The position numbers and the translations under genes are program-made. Below are positions 24,718-37,297 of a DNA stretch of 64,000 nucleotides, in pieces. The notes below the pieces were generated by a model, which made no database searches, was not told the origin of the DNA, and saw only the letters and a list, made by a program, of their open reading frames with translations. The DNA comes from Zantedeschia hybrid cultivar (taxonomy: Eukaryota; Streptophyta; Magnoliopsida; Alismatales; Araceae): assembly GCA_030544215.1 (NCBI GenBank), contig JARZZO010000003.1:46234045-46298044 (forward strand). The letters run 5' to 3'. How positions within the stretch are numbered: the stretch's first letter is position 1; every line of letters begins with the position of its first letter.

Positions 24718-26797
24718 ATATGTGGTCCTATGTCTACCCAAGTCATTAATGGTTTCTTGTACTTCATCACATTCACTGATGATTAGCCAAGGTTCGGATT
24801 CATATACTTACTGAAGTATAAATCTGAAGCCTTTGAGAAATTCAGAGAATTTAGGAATGAAGTGGAGAAACAAACTAGAAAGAGTATAAAAGCCATCCGA
24901 TCTGATCGTGGTGGTGAATACTTGAGTATGGAGTTCATTAAATACTTAAAAGATAATGGTATCCTTTCTCAGCTTACACCTCCTTATACACCTCAGATGA
25001 ATGGTGTATCAGAAAGGAGAGATCGGACATTAATGAAAATGGTGCGATCTATGATGAGCATGTCTAAATTACCAGTGTCCTTATGGGGATATACACTTAG
25101 CTCAGCTATGTATATCCTGAACAAGGTACCCAGCAAATCTGTTGAAACTACTACATATGAGATATGGAATGGAAAGAAGCCAGACCTTAAACATGTTAAA
25201 GTCTGGGGATGTCCTACTCATGTTAAAAGACATGACGCAGATAAGTTGGGATTTAGAACTGACAAATGCAGATTTGTGGGATATCCAAAGGAAACTTATG
25301 GATATTACTTTTATCATCCTGGCGAACAAAAGGTGTTTGTAGCCAGGAGAGCTGTCTTTCTGGAAGAAGATTATATTCTTCAGAAGGACAGTGGGAGTAA
25401 AGTAACCTTGGAATAAATTCCAAACTCACAAATTGGTAAAGGTTCATCTGATGAACTGTTAGTTTCTGAACTTGTTCAATTAAGTACACAAGAAACTCGT
25501 AGGTCAGAAAGAGTACCTAAACCACTAGAAAGATATGTGGGACATATTAATTTGGATGGTTATAGGATACTCTATAATGAGGATGATGATCCTAAGACTT
25601 ACAAGGAGGCCATTGAAAATCCAGAGGCCGGGAAATGGTGAGAAGCCATAAATTCTGAGATTCAGTCCATGTACATCAACCATGTTTGGAACTTGGTTGA
25701 CTTGCCTGAAGGTATAGTACCTATCGGCTGCAAATGGATCTGTAAAAGAAAGATCAGTGCAGATGGACGAATAGACTTATAAGGCAAGGCTAGTGGTGAA
25801 AAGATATCGTCAAAGGCAAGGAATTGACTATGACGAGACCTTCTCATCCGTTGCCATTATTAAGTCTATTAGAATTCTTCTCGCCATTACTGCATACCAT
25901 AATTACGAAATCTGGCAGATGGATGTGAAGACAATCTTCCTCAATGGAAACCTTGAGGAAGAGGTGTATATAATACAACCAAAGGGCTTCACATCAAAGG
26001 AATCTCTAGATATGGTATACAAGTTGCAAAGGTCCATTTATGGACTGAAGCAAGCTTCCCATAGCTGGAACATAAGGTTTGATGAGGCAATCAAGTCTTA
26101 TGACTTCATTAAGAATGAAGATGAGCCTTGTGTGTACAAGAAAAATAGTGAGAGCGCAATCACATTCCTGATTCTTTACGTTGACAACATCCTACTCATT
26201 GGAAATGATGTAAGGATGATGTCATCAGTAAAGATCTGGCTATCTAAGAACTTCTCCATAGAGGATTTGGGAGAAGCATCTTACGTATTGGGAATACGGA
26301 TCTATAGAGATAGATCAAAGAAGATGATTGCCTTAATCCAATCCCTGTACATAGAAACCATTGTCAAAAGGTTTGGCATGGAAAATTCCGAGAGAGGTCT
26401 CACACCAATGGGACATGGAATTTATCTCTCCAAAGGTCAGTCTCCCAAGACTTCTGAGGAGAGGGTAATGATGGATAAGGTTCCCTATACTTCAGCCATA
26501 GGTTCCATCATATATGCCATGCTATGTACAAGACATGATGTTGCATATGCTCTAAGCATTACGAGCAGACATCAGGCAGATCTAGGTGATGAACACCGGA
26601 AGGCTGTGAAATGCATCCTTAAGTACTTGAGAAGAACTAAGGATATGTTTCTGGTCTATGAAGGAGGAGACTTAAAGCTGAAAGGATACACTAATTCAAG
26701 TTTTTAGTCTGATCCTGATGACAGCAAGTCGACATTAGGTTTTGTCTTCACACTCAACGGGGGAGCAGTGAGCTGGAAAAATTCTAAGTAGGAAACC
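24718..26797 (+). pseudogene. D pol: integrase and reverse transcriptase
   Basis: Continues D's polyprotein after B. Integrase CGPMSTQ, FTFTDD followed by a TAG for Tyr (24784-24786), SDRGGEY, PPYTPQMNGVSER, then GYYFYHPGEQKVF and a TAA at 25414-25416. The linker runs to 25790. RT: YDETFSSV, MDVKTIFLNGNLEEEVYI, YGLKQASHSW. The active site is LYVDNILLIGND, so the second catalytic Asp of YVDD is Asn. The connection is SYVLGIRIYRD. It reads on to a TAG at 26705-26707, then into RNase H until R2 interrupts at 26798. Inactive. Confidence 0.92.
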
Positions 26798-28891
26798 TGT
26801 AACGACCCATCACTCTATAATCGTGGATCCGATTACTAAATGGATACCGAATCATTAAAATTTGGAGCCAAACCAGGATCTCGATAAGTCTGGAAAATAA
26901 ATGATAAACTATGCTAAACATTCCACATCACACCGAATTGTAAAGGAAGTGCATGAATTAAAAATTATTACAATTTGTCTCGACTCAGCAAATAATTACA
27001 TGTTCCAACTGAAAAGAAATAATTAAGCGTACAAGCTTGAAAGGAAAATAACAACTACATCGGTGCATACCCCGGAACAATGTATGTTAGCGCGCGACCC
27101 GAGACAACACCCTCCATACTACGCCTGCCTAGAATCCTCACCTAAAAACCGCAGGGGTGAGTCTCATCGAAATGGACTCAGTAGGGATTCTTCGATCCCT
27201 ACCACCCACTCACGCACCCACAAGTACAACAACACAAATATAGGCAATTTAAATAAATAAAGCAATAAGCACAACTCCTAAAGATTTCCCAATTCCGATA
27301 TAAAATACATGCATTTGTAAATGCGACATGCACAACTCAGAAACCACCCCACCACAGAGTCCACAACCAGCGTCTCGGCCAAACACACAAACTACGCGGC
27401 CGAACGCGAAAAACACCGACCTACTGGGACCAAACAGCAACTCCTCGAATAGCGTGCTGGCTACTCCGGCCTGTCTAGCTCTAGGTAGTTCTACTTCCCC
27501 CAACACGAGTGACACTCTGAATGCACCACTCCCACACCGGTACTAGCTATACCTCAAGGTACATCAGGTGACCCTCTCTCTAAGCGTTACCCCACCACTC
27601 CCACACCGGCGCCGTATCACTCCCACACCGACACAGGATGCCTAAGCGCTAACAATTGTCACTCTAGGTCCACTATCGCACAAAACACAACACAGTGCGA
27701 TCCGGTCACGTAGAAATCCTCATCCTCGAGTACGTTTTCAAGCATACATTTAACCAAACTATCTAACAACATAAATACATGTTAATTGCATAGATTAATG
27801 AGGTTCTGTCTTGAATCGCGTCGCCCGTGGCCAACGTCATTCTAGACCCCTAAACTGGTTCATACGAAAACTGGCCTCGGAATTTGACCTAATCGCATCG
27901 CCCTTGACAGCCGCCATTTAAAATGGCGTCGCTGTCCCCAGACGCTATTCAAGACAGAGATAAAATTATCTGATCTGGGCTAAATCGCGTCTTGGGTGGA
28001 AGCCGCCATTTAAAATGGCGTCGCTGTCCCCATACGCCATTTAACACTTACAGACAGGTTCCCCTTCCGGCCTCCCCCGAGTTACAAAGTGGGATTTCTC
28101 CCCCAAATCGCACGAAAAACGTCAAAAATGGAGAAAGTAAGGGAGAAGCCTAATTATTTTCATAAATAATCTCTTAGAATATACTTTCTACCCCAAAAGC
28201 ACCCACACATATTTCATGCTTTCAAACTGGGAAAAATCATGGTTTTAAACAAAACACTGCGAGGATTGTCACCCTACCAGTTACTTGAACTCCTCCGAGC
28301 TCCAAGCCGCCAAACCACCATGCCACAAGCCGCCGCCGGTACCGCTACGGACGTCGTCACTCCACCGGGACGTCGGCCGCCGTCCGGAGAAAAATGCGCC
28401 GCGGAGGAGACGGTGGTGGTAGTGGTGGAAGTTAGAAGCTTGATGGAGTGGAGAGAGAGGAGGAATGGGGAGAGGAAAGGAAGGATAAGGGGAAGGGGGC
28501 GTCGGAGGCTCGGAGAGAAGGAGGAGGAGAGAGAGAAGGGGAGAGAATGAGGGAAAGAAGGGAGGGCTTCGGAGCGTCAACCGGAACTCGCCAAAACGCG
28601 TCGTCCAAGACCGACGCCAATCAGACGACAAGACGGGGTCATACACTGACAGATCAAGGTCGTACTATGAATGGCGTCGACCATGCAAGACGACATTCAG
28701 ATGATAAGACCGGGGCCGTACTCTCGCGGCCCAAAACCAACCTATGTGGCACATTCTAAAACGTGTCCCGCTAACCGGACGCCGTTTGAACCGCGTCAAG
28801 CTTGCCATGCCCCAGCTCCACAAAGGCACAAACCAAACGGTCCGACACCGAAACTGACCCGATAATCGAATCTGAAACCTCAATCCTTACA
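26798..28891 (-). mobile_element. R2: solo LTR of family R
   Basis: A 2094-bp element, inverted relative to R1: starts TGTAACGACCC, ends AATCCTTACA. A perfect duplication AAACC lies at 26793-26797 and 28892-28896, interrupting D's RNase H between the codons for SKQET and ADST. The hairpin arrays are at about 27817-28045 and 28590-28800, fewer and more worn than in R1. Purine- or pyrimidine-rich open frames at 28239-28759 are compositional artefacts of the LTR. Confidence 0.93.
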
Positions 28892-29262
28892 AAACCACTG
28901 CTGATTCAACAACGAAACCTAAATATATTGTTGCTGTTGAAGCCGCCAAGGAAGTTGTCTGGATGAAGAAATTCATCAACTATCTTGGTGTGGTGGAAAG
29001 CATCTCTGGTCCCATCCTACTACTGTGTGACAACAATGGGGCGATTGCTTAAGCGAAAGAGCCGAGGTCTCATCAGAAGTCGAAGCACATTCTACAGTAC
29101 TTTCATCTGATCAGAGAGATTATAGCTCGAGGAGATGTCATAGTGGAGAGAGTTCCTTCAGCCGACAACATAGAAAATCCACTGACAAAGCCCTTGTCTC
29201 AAAATGTCTTTGAGCGTCACTTAGAAAATATGGGTATTCTGTATAAAAGTGATTGGCTTTAG
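28892..29262 (+). pseudogene. D pol: RNase H end
   Basis: After the AAACC duplication the RNase H frame resumes (AKEVVWMKKFI, LLLCDNNGAIA then a TAA for Gln, FHLIREIIARGD, ADNIENPLTKPL) and ends KSDWL with TAG at 29260-29262. The same C-terminus is found in A (33849) and B (14628). Confidence 0.9.
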
Positions 29263-29265
29263 TCC

Positions 29266-29275
29266 AAGTGGGAGA
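29266..29275 (+). other. D polypurine tract
   Basis: AAGTGGGAGA lies between the pol stop and the LTR start TATTAG. Confidence 0.85.
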
Positions 29276-29276
29276 T

Positions 29277-30849
29277 TATTAGTATTAGGTGGTCTGAAAG
29301 CCAATCCAATATTATGTATCATTCAGTTTATTAAGATAATGGCATTAATTCATTGTGTGTAATTAGTTCGATCTATGGTTATCGTATCACGATGAAGTCC
29401 ATGAACATGTGCAACAATCTTCGGATTATGATGAGATCATAATTACAGGACCGAAGACTTATAAACACATGTTCTTAATTATTCCTAGTCAGAGGATGTT
29501 TGAGATGGACATCAAACATCTGGATACACTAGTACAGGTTTCTTCAGCTCATATAATGAGGGTGACTAATCCTATAAGTCACTTCTGTGCATATACTATG
29601 CTGGACCTATAGGTGCTCATTAGGGAATGAGTTCACTGAATTGATCTGACCTAGAATTGCTTGATGGTATATACCTCACTGTTAACTAGTTCGATTCTTT
29701 TGTCTCGGTTGCGTAGATGATTCTTGGACCTGAGACACCAAAGATACCTTGTTGGTATGTCTCTGAGCTTTGACTTTAACTAACGAATCCCTAACCATGG
29801 GTTATCAATAAGTCAAATGTCGGGTTCAGAGAAATGCCATCGAAGATAATTGTGTGTTCAATATGGGATCATCCGCTCTCGGTATTATGAGAGAGAATGT
29901 TCCGAGAATGATGCGCTTAAGTCCCTGGCAAGGGCGGACACTATATCAAATAAAGAGTTATCCGATATATTTAAGCGGCATATGATTCAAGTGAATCGAC
30001 CGGCTAGGGTTTAACAGTAAATCATACCCTAGGTCGATTCGGGAACATTGCACAGATGAAGGATTATATCCGCGCGCTAATCGATGACAGAAAAGTTTCA
30101 ATAGAGGGTTGCGATAACCCCAATGCCATCCAAGATCACGCGATGTCGCTTGGCATCCAACGTGATTGGAAGCTCGTCCGAATTTACTGTGGGACATTAA
30201 ATTCGGCTGATTATTTAATATAAGGATATTAATTAATTCAGTGGATCCATAAAGAGTTACCGAGCTTAATGGGCCATTAACTGGATTAGTATCTGGGCCT
30301 AGAGGGTTACACGCAAAAGGTTTTCAAGTCGATGGATAATCCGACAGGATTTCAGATAAGTCTGGGTTTTTGTGAAAAACAGCAAATCGGCTTATTATAA
30401 AAGAACGGACGCTACGTCGGGGGCCAGCAACCCTGACCTAGCCGCTGCCTTCTTTCTCTCTCCTCTCTTCTGGGTGCACTACACGAGGCGGCCATTTAGA
30501 GCCTCCGCTTCGGCTCCCGACAGCTCCGCCTTCCGTCCGATGGGAGTTTCAGAATCCGCATGTCGCGGCGGATTACGTGTAGCCAGACGAGATCCATGAA
30601 CGCCGCATCGAGCGAGGAGGCAAGGACGATCCATCGCAAGAAGAACTGTATGGATACCGCTAGAGGTCGGGCACCTGCGCGGCTTGCGGCATCGCTCCAA
30701 CAGAGCTGGAGAACGAACGCGGATTCGAATCCGCGCAAGGTAAATCCGATTTTCCGGTTTATTTTATTGATCGAAACGGGATGGATCCGATCCCGAATAA
30801 ATAATTCCGCTGCATTTTTCAGTCAGATCTCGTCACAGCGAATCCTACA
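29277..30849 (+). mobile_element. D 3' LTR (copia family 1)
   Basis: A 1573-bp partner of 6565-8129: same TATTAGTATTAGGTGG start, AATCCTACA end. It is followed by CAGTG (30850-30854), the degenerate partner of CAATG at 6560-6564, and by A's interrupted pol. Confidence 0.9.
30396..30403 (+). promoter_or_regulatory. TATA box of D 3' LTR
   Basis: TATAAAAG with downstream GAACGGACGCTAC. It could fire into the adjacent A pol remnant. Confidence 0.6.
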
Positions 30850-33849
30850 CAGTGAAGCTCAAGCTACCATCCGAAGACACATTTTCATTAGTTGAATGTT
30901 ATTATGTACCTAGCATAATAAGAAATATTATTTCTATTCAATTTTAGATAGAATTGGGTACACTTAATCTGTTGGAAACAATTGTTATTCAATTTATTTT
31001 AGAAATAAATTAATAGCTTCTGCTACATTATCCAATGGATTGTCCTTATTAAATGGGTACACTTAATCTGTTGGAAACAATTGTTATTCAATTTATTTTA
31101 CAAATAAATTAATAGCTTCTGCTACATTATCCAATGGATTGTCCTTATTAAATGTGTCTCATGAGAATTTAAACATCAGTTCTATAACTAAAAGGAAAGG
31201 GTATGAAATGAACAAAGCCTACTTATGGCATTGTAGGCTTGGTTACATTGGAGAAAACAAACTACAAAGGTTGCATAAAGATGGATACTTAGATCCATTT
31301 GATTATGAATCATATGCGACCTGTGAGTCATATTTGATGGGTAAAATGGCTAAATATCATTTTTGGAACTGGAGAACAAGCCAAAGACGTATTGGAACTA
31401 ATACATTCCGATGTATGTGATGCTATGTCTACCCAAGCTATTGGTCGTTTCGCGTACTTCATCACATTCACTGATGATTACTCAAGGTTTGGATTCATAT
31501 ACTTATTGAAGTATAAATCTAAAGCCTTTGAGAAAGTCAGAGAATTTAGGAATGAAGTAGATAAACAAACTTGAAAGAGTACAAAAGCCATCCAATCTGA
31601 TCGGGGTGGTGAATACTTGAGTACGGAGTTCATTAAATACTGGTATCCTTTCTCAGCTTACACCTCTTTATACACCTCAGATGAATGGTGTATCAGAAAG
31701 AAGAAATCGCACATTAATGGAAATGGTGTGATCTATGATGAGCATGTCCAAATTACCAATGTCCTTATGGGGGTATGCACTTAGCTCGGCTTTGTATATC
31801 CTGAACAAGGTGCCCAGCAAATCTGTTGAAACCACTCCATATGAGATATGAAATGGAAAGAAACCAGACCTTAAACATGTTAAAGTCTGGGGTTGTCCTG
31901 CTCATGTTAAAAGATATGACGCAAATAAGCTGAAATCCAGAACTGACAAATGCAGATTTGTGGGATATCCAAAGAAAACTTATGGATATTACCTTTACCG
32001 TCCTGGCGAACAAAAAGTATTTGTAGCTAGGAGAGCTGTCTTTCTGGAAGAAGATTATATTCTTCAGAAGGACAGTGGGAGTAAAGTAACCTTGGAAGAA
32101 ATTCCAAACCCACAAATTGGTAATAGTTTATCTGATGAACTGTCAGTTTCTGAACTTGTTCAAATAAGTACACAAGAAACTCGTAGGTCCGAAAGAGTAC
32201 TTAAACCACTAGAAAGATATGTGGGACATATTAATTTGGATGGTTTTAGGATACTCTATAATGAGGATGATGATCCTAAGACTTACAAGGAGGCCGTTGA
32301 AAGCCCATAGGCCGGGAAATTGTGCGAAGCCATGAATTCAAAGATTCAGTCCATGCACATCAACCAAGTTTGGAACTTAGTTGACTTGCCCGAAGGTATA
32401 GTACCTACCGATTGTACGTGGATCTTTAAAAGAAAGATCGGTGCATATGGATGAATAGAGACTTACAAGGCAAGGTTAGTGGAGAAAGGGTATCGTCAAA
32501 GACAAGGAATTGACTATGATGAGACTTTCTCACTCGTTGCCATGATTAAGTCTATTTGAATTCTTCTCGCCATTGCTGCATACCATGATTAATAAATCTG
32601 GTAGATGGATGTGAAGACAACCTTCCTTAATGAAAATCTTGAGGAAAAGGTGTATATGAAACAACCAAAGAGCTTCACATCAAAGAAATCTCCAGATATG
32701 GTATGCAAGTTGCAAAGGTCCATTTATGAAGTGAAGCAAACTTCCCGTAGCTGGAACATAAGGTTTGATGAGGCAATCAAATCTTATGGTTTTATTAAAA
32801 ATGAAGATGAGCATTGTGTATACAAGAAAAATAGTGGGAGCGCAATCACATTCTTGGTTCTTTACATTGACAACATCCTACTCATTGGAAATGATGTAGG
32901 GATGATGTCATCAGTAAAGATTTGGCTATCCAAGAACTTCTCCATGAAGGATTTGGGAGAAGCATCTTACGTATTGGGAATACGGATCTGTAGAGATAGA
33001 TCAAAGAAGATGCTTGCCTTAACCCAATCCATGTATATAGAAACCATTGTCAAAAGGTTTTGCATGGAAAATTCTAAGAGAGGTCTCATACCGATGAGAC
33101 ATGGAATTTATCTCTCCAAAAATCAGTCTCCCAAGACTTCTGAGGAGAGGGCAATGATGGATAAGATACCCTATGCTCCAGCCATAGGTTCCATCATGTA
33201 TGCCATGCTATGTACTAGATCTGATGTTGTATATGCTCTGAGCATTACGAGCAGACATCAGGTAGATCCAACTGATGAACACTCAAAGGCTGTGAAATGC
33301 ATCCTTAAGTACTTGAGAAGAACTTAGGATATGTTTCTGGTCTATAGAGGAGGAGACTTGAAGCTGCAAGGATACATTGATTCAAGTTTTCAGTCTGATC
33401 TTGATGACAGCAAATCGACATCAGGTTTTGTCTTTACACTCAACGGGGGAGCAGTGAGCTAGAAAAGTTCTAAGCAGGAAACCGTAGCTGATTCAATAAC
33501 GGAAGCTAAATATATTGTTGCTACTGAAGCCACCAAAGAAGTTGTCTGGATGAAGATATTCATCAATGATCTTGGTGTGGTGGAAAGCATCTCTGGTCTC
33601 GTCCCACTGTTGTGTGACAACAATGGGGCGATTTCTCAAGCGAAAGAGCCGAGGTCTCATCAGAAATCGAAGCACATTCTGCGGCGCTTTCATCTAATCA
33701 GAGAGATTATAGCTCGAGGAGATGTCGTAGTGGAAAGAGTTCCTTCAGCCGACAACATAGCTGATCCACTGACAAAGCCTTTGTCTCAAAATGTCTTTGA
33801 GCGTCACTTAGAAAATATGGGTATTCTGTATAAAAGTGATTGGCTTTAG
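30850..33849 (+). pseudogene. A pol: protease end to RNase H
   Basis: Second half of A's polyprotein, displaced 24.3 kb from its gag by D. Order: protease tail and a linker with a 99-bp duplication; pre-integrase (WHCRLGYI, CESYLMG; 31203-31345); integrase (IHSDVCDAM, DDYSRFGFIY, SDRGGEYL, GYYLYRPGEQKVF; to about 32050); RT (YDETFS, MDVKTTFLNENLEEKVYM, active site LYIDNILLIGND with Asn for Asp); connection SYVLGIRICRD; RNase H (LLCDNNGAISQAK) ending KSDWL at 33849. Stops include 31572-31574, 32308-32310 and 33325-33327. A loss near 31640 removes bases of the KYLKDNG stretch. Inactive. Confidence 0.92.
30956..31153 (+). repeat. 99-bp tandem duplication in A pol
   Basis: 30956-31054 is repeated at 31055-31153 with a single visible change (TAG to TAC near the middle). 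The unit is 33 codons, so the duplication itself keeps frame. It is absent from the displaced copy at 8130 and from D and B, so it arose in this copy. Confidence 0.93.
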
Positions 33850-33853
33850 TTTA

Positions 33854-33862
33854 AGTGGGAGA
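33854..33862 (+). other. A polypurine tract
   Basis: AAGTGGGAGA lies between the pol stop and the LTR start TGTTAG at 33864. Confidence 0.85.
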
Positions 33863-33863
33863 T

Positions 33864-35437
33864 TGTTAGTATTAAGTGGTCTCAAAGCCAATCCGATACT
33901 ATGTATTGATTCAGTTTATTAATAAATGGTATTAATTCATTGTGTGTAATTAATTCGATCTATGTTTATCGTATCACGATGAAGTCCATGAACATGTGCA
34001 ACAATCTTCAAATTATGATGAGGTCATAATTATGGGACCGAAAATTTATAAACACATGTTCTCAATTGTTCCTAGTCGGAGGATATTTGAGATGGACATC
34101 AAACATCCGGATAGACTATTACAGGTTTCTTAAACTCATGAAATGTGGGTGACTGATCTTATAAGTCACTTGTGTGGAGACACCACGCAGGACCTGTAGG
34201 TGCTCATTGGCGAATGAGTTCACTAAACTGATCCGACCATGAATCGTTGGATGGTATATACATCACTGTTAACCAGCTCGATTCTTTTTTCTCGGTTGCG
34301 TAGATGATCCTTGGACCTGAGACACCAAAGATACCTTGATGGTACGTCTCTGAGCTTTGACTCTGACTAACGAATCCCTAACCATGGGTTATCAATAAGT
34401 CAAATGATCGGGTTCAGATAAATGCCCACGAAGGTAATTGTGTGTTCAATATGGGATCATCCGCTTTCGATATTATGAGAGAGAATGATCTGGGAATGAT
34501 GCACTTAAGTCTCTGGCCAGGGTGGACACTATATCAGATAAAGAGTTATCCGATATAGATTAGCGGCATCTGATTCAAGTGAATCGACCGGCTAGGGTTT
34601 AGCAGTAAGCCATACCCTAGGTTGATTCGGGAACATTGGACGGATGAAAGATTATATCTGCGCACTAACTGATGATGGAAAGGTTCCAATAGAGGGTTGT
34701 GATAACCCCAATACCATCTAGGATCACGCGATGTTGCTTGGCATCCAACGTGATCGGAAGCCCGTTCGGATTTAATATGGGACATTAAATTCGGCTGATT
34801 AATTAATATAAGGATATTAATTGATTCAGTGGGTCCATAAAGAGTTATTGGGCTTAATGGGCCATTTACTGGACTTGTATTTGGGCCTAGAGGGTCACAC
34901 GCAAAAGGTTTTCAAGTCGATGGATAATCCGACAAGATTTCAGATAACTATGGGTTTTATGAAAAACCGCAAATATACTTGTTATAAAAGAACGGATGCT
35001 ACGTCAGGGGCCAGCAACCCCGACCTAGCCGCTGCCTTCTTTCTCTCTCCTCTCTTTTGGGCGCACTACACGAGGCGGCCATTTGGAGGCTCCGCTTCGG
35101 CTCCCGACAGCTCTGCCTTCCGTCCGACGGGAGTTTCCGAATCCACATGTCGCGGTGGATTACGTGTAGCAAGACGGGATCCACGAACGCCGCATCGAGC
35201 GAGGAGGCGAGGACGATCCATCGCGAATAGAACAGCGTGGATACCGCTAGAGGCTGGGCACCTGCGCAGCTTGTGGCATCGCTCCGACAGAATCGGAGAA
35301 CGAACGCGGATACGAATCCGCGCAAGGTAAATAAGATTTACTGGTTTATTTTTGTTGATCGAAACGTGACGGATCCGATCCCGAATTAATTATTTTCGCT
35401 GCATTTTCGGTCGGATCCGGGCACGAAGAACACAACA
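33864..35437 (+). mobile_element. A 3' LTR (copia family 1)
   Basis: A 1574-bp LTR starting TGTTAGTATTAAGTGG and ending GAACACAACA, partner of 1732-3300. The next five bases AGTAC (35438-35442) should be A's target duplication; the left copy is beyond E0, off-window. Confidence 0.9.
34983..34990 (+). promoter_or_regulatory. TATA box of A 3' LTR
   Basis: TATAAAAG with downstream GAACGGATGCTAC, as in the other plus-strand LTRs. Confidence 0.6.
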
Positions 35438-37297
35438 AGTACGACCCCGTCCTGTCAGCTGAATGGCGCCACTTTAAGGAGACACGATTTAACGAATTCG
35501 GTTTGACCCCGCGAACCCTCCCTCTTTTCCCTCATTTCTCTCATTCTCTTCTCTCTACTCCCTCTCTTCGACCCATCCGCTCCTCCTTCCCCTTCTCCTT
35601 CCTTTCCTCTCCCCATTCCTCATCTTCTCTAGTCTCCAACCTCTCACCACTATCACCTCCACTTCCTCCACGGAGTTTCATTCTCTGGACGACGGCCGAT
35701 GTCCCGGTGGAGTGACGACGTCCACGGCGGTACCCGGGGGCGGCTCGTAGCGTGGCGGTTCGGTGATTAGGATCGAGGAGGAGTTCAAGTAACTGGTAGA
35801 GTGAGATCTTCGTTGTGTTTTGTTTAAAACCATGATTTTCCTATTTTTGAAGCATGCGATGTATATGGACAATTTTGAATAGAAAGCATGTTTTAAGCAT
35901 CTTTTTAATGAAAATGGACATTTTTATGAAATGGGGTTTCGGGTATTAAATTGATTATTGAATTTCTCCCCTTGTCCCTTTTACGTTTTTATGCATTCTG
36001 GGGGAGAAGAGGGGCCCCTGTGTGGCTCGGTGGAGGCCGGAGGAAGACCTATTTTCGGGCGTTAAATGACATCGGGACCAGTGGACGCCATTTGAAATGA
36101 CGTCAGCCCAGGTCGACGAGATTTAACGACCCATTTTCCCAGACCCCGAGGCCAGTGCAGAGATAAAGGGCTGAATAGCGTCGCCCATGGGTGACGCCAT
36201 TCTGGCCAATATCCCCTGGGTCCCAGTGCTGCAGAACATAGAACCTGTTTAGGGGTCTTAAATGACGTCGGTCATAGGCGACGCGGTTCAAGACAGAACC
36301 CCATTAATTCATGCAATTAACATGTGTTTACATTGTTAGATAGTTTGATTAAATGTATGCTTGAAAATGTACTTCAAGGATGAGGATTTCTACGTGATCG
36401 GATCGCACTATGTTGCGTTTTGTGCGATCATGGCCCTAGAGTGACAATTGTTAACGCTTAGGCACCCTGTGTCAATGTGGGAGTGACACGGCGCCGGTGT
36501 GAGAGTAGTGGGGTGATGCCTAGAGAGAGGGTCACCTGGTGTATCTCGGGGTGTAGCTAGTACTGGTGTGGAAGTGGTACATTTGGAGTGTCATTCGTAG
36601 CTGGAGAAAGCAAAACCACCTAGAACTAGACAAGCCGGAGTAGCCAGCGCGCTATCCGAAGGGTTGCTCTTTGGTCCCAGCAGATCGGTGTTTTCCGCGT
36701 TCGGCTGCGTGGTTTGTGTGTTTAGTCGAGACGCTGGTTGTGGACTCTGCGGTAGAGTGGTTTCAGAGTTGTGCATGTTGCATTTACAAATGCATGTGTT
36801 TTATATCAAAATTTGGGAATCTTTGGGAGTTGTGTTTATTGCTTTATTTATTTAATTGCCTATATTTGTGTTGTTGCACTTGTGGGTGCGTATATGGGTG
36901 GTAGGGATCGGACAATCCCTACTGAGCCCTTTTTGATGAGACTCACCTCTGCGGTGAGGGTTCCACGCAGGCATAACGTGGAGGGTTTTATCTCGAGTTG
37001 CGCGACAGCAGCCACTATTCTGGGGTATGCCCTGATGTAGTTGTTATTTTTCTTTCTGGCATGTACGCTTAATTATTTCTTTTCAGTTGGAATATGTAAT
37101 TATTTGCTGAGTCGAGTCGAATTGTAATAATTTTTAATTCCTGCACTTCCATTATAATTCAATGTGATGTGGAATGTTTAATTTAGTTTATCATTTATTT
37201 CTCAGACTTACCGAGATCCTGGCTTGGCTCCAGTTTTTAATGATTCAGTACCCATTTAGTAACCAGATCCCTGATTATAGGGTGGCGGGTCATTACA
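35438..37297 (+). mobile_element. R3: family R LTR, 3' 1.86 kb
   Basis: Matches R1 from about R1 position 17138 to its end (TACG-CCC, CTGAATGGCG, later GGGGTATGCCC and GGGTCATTACA at 37297). The first 265 bp or so are missing because A inserted here. Hairpin copies include those near 36059, 36105, 36172 and 36260. The sequence after the end does not look like a primer site, so R3 is probably another solo LTR, with TGAAG (37298-37302) as the expected target duplication. Confidence 0.85.

Noticed and set aside
28239..28759. Arg/Glu-rich and Ser/Pro-rich ORFs
   Set aside because: They are inside solo LTR R2, with purine-run composition, and the corresponding places in R1 and R4 do not keep a common frame.
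29277..35437. A separate gag-less LTR-pol-LTR element
   Set aside because: The two LTRs belong to different pairs (D and A), and the pol between them is A's own second half.
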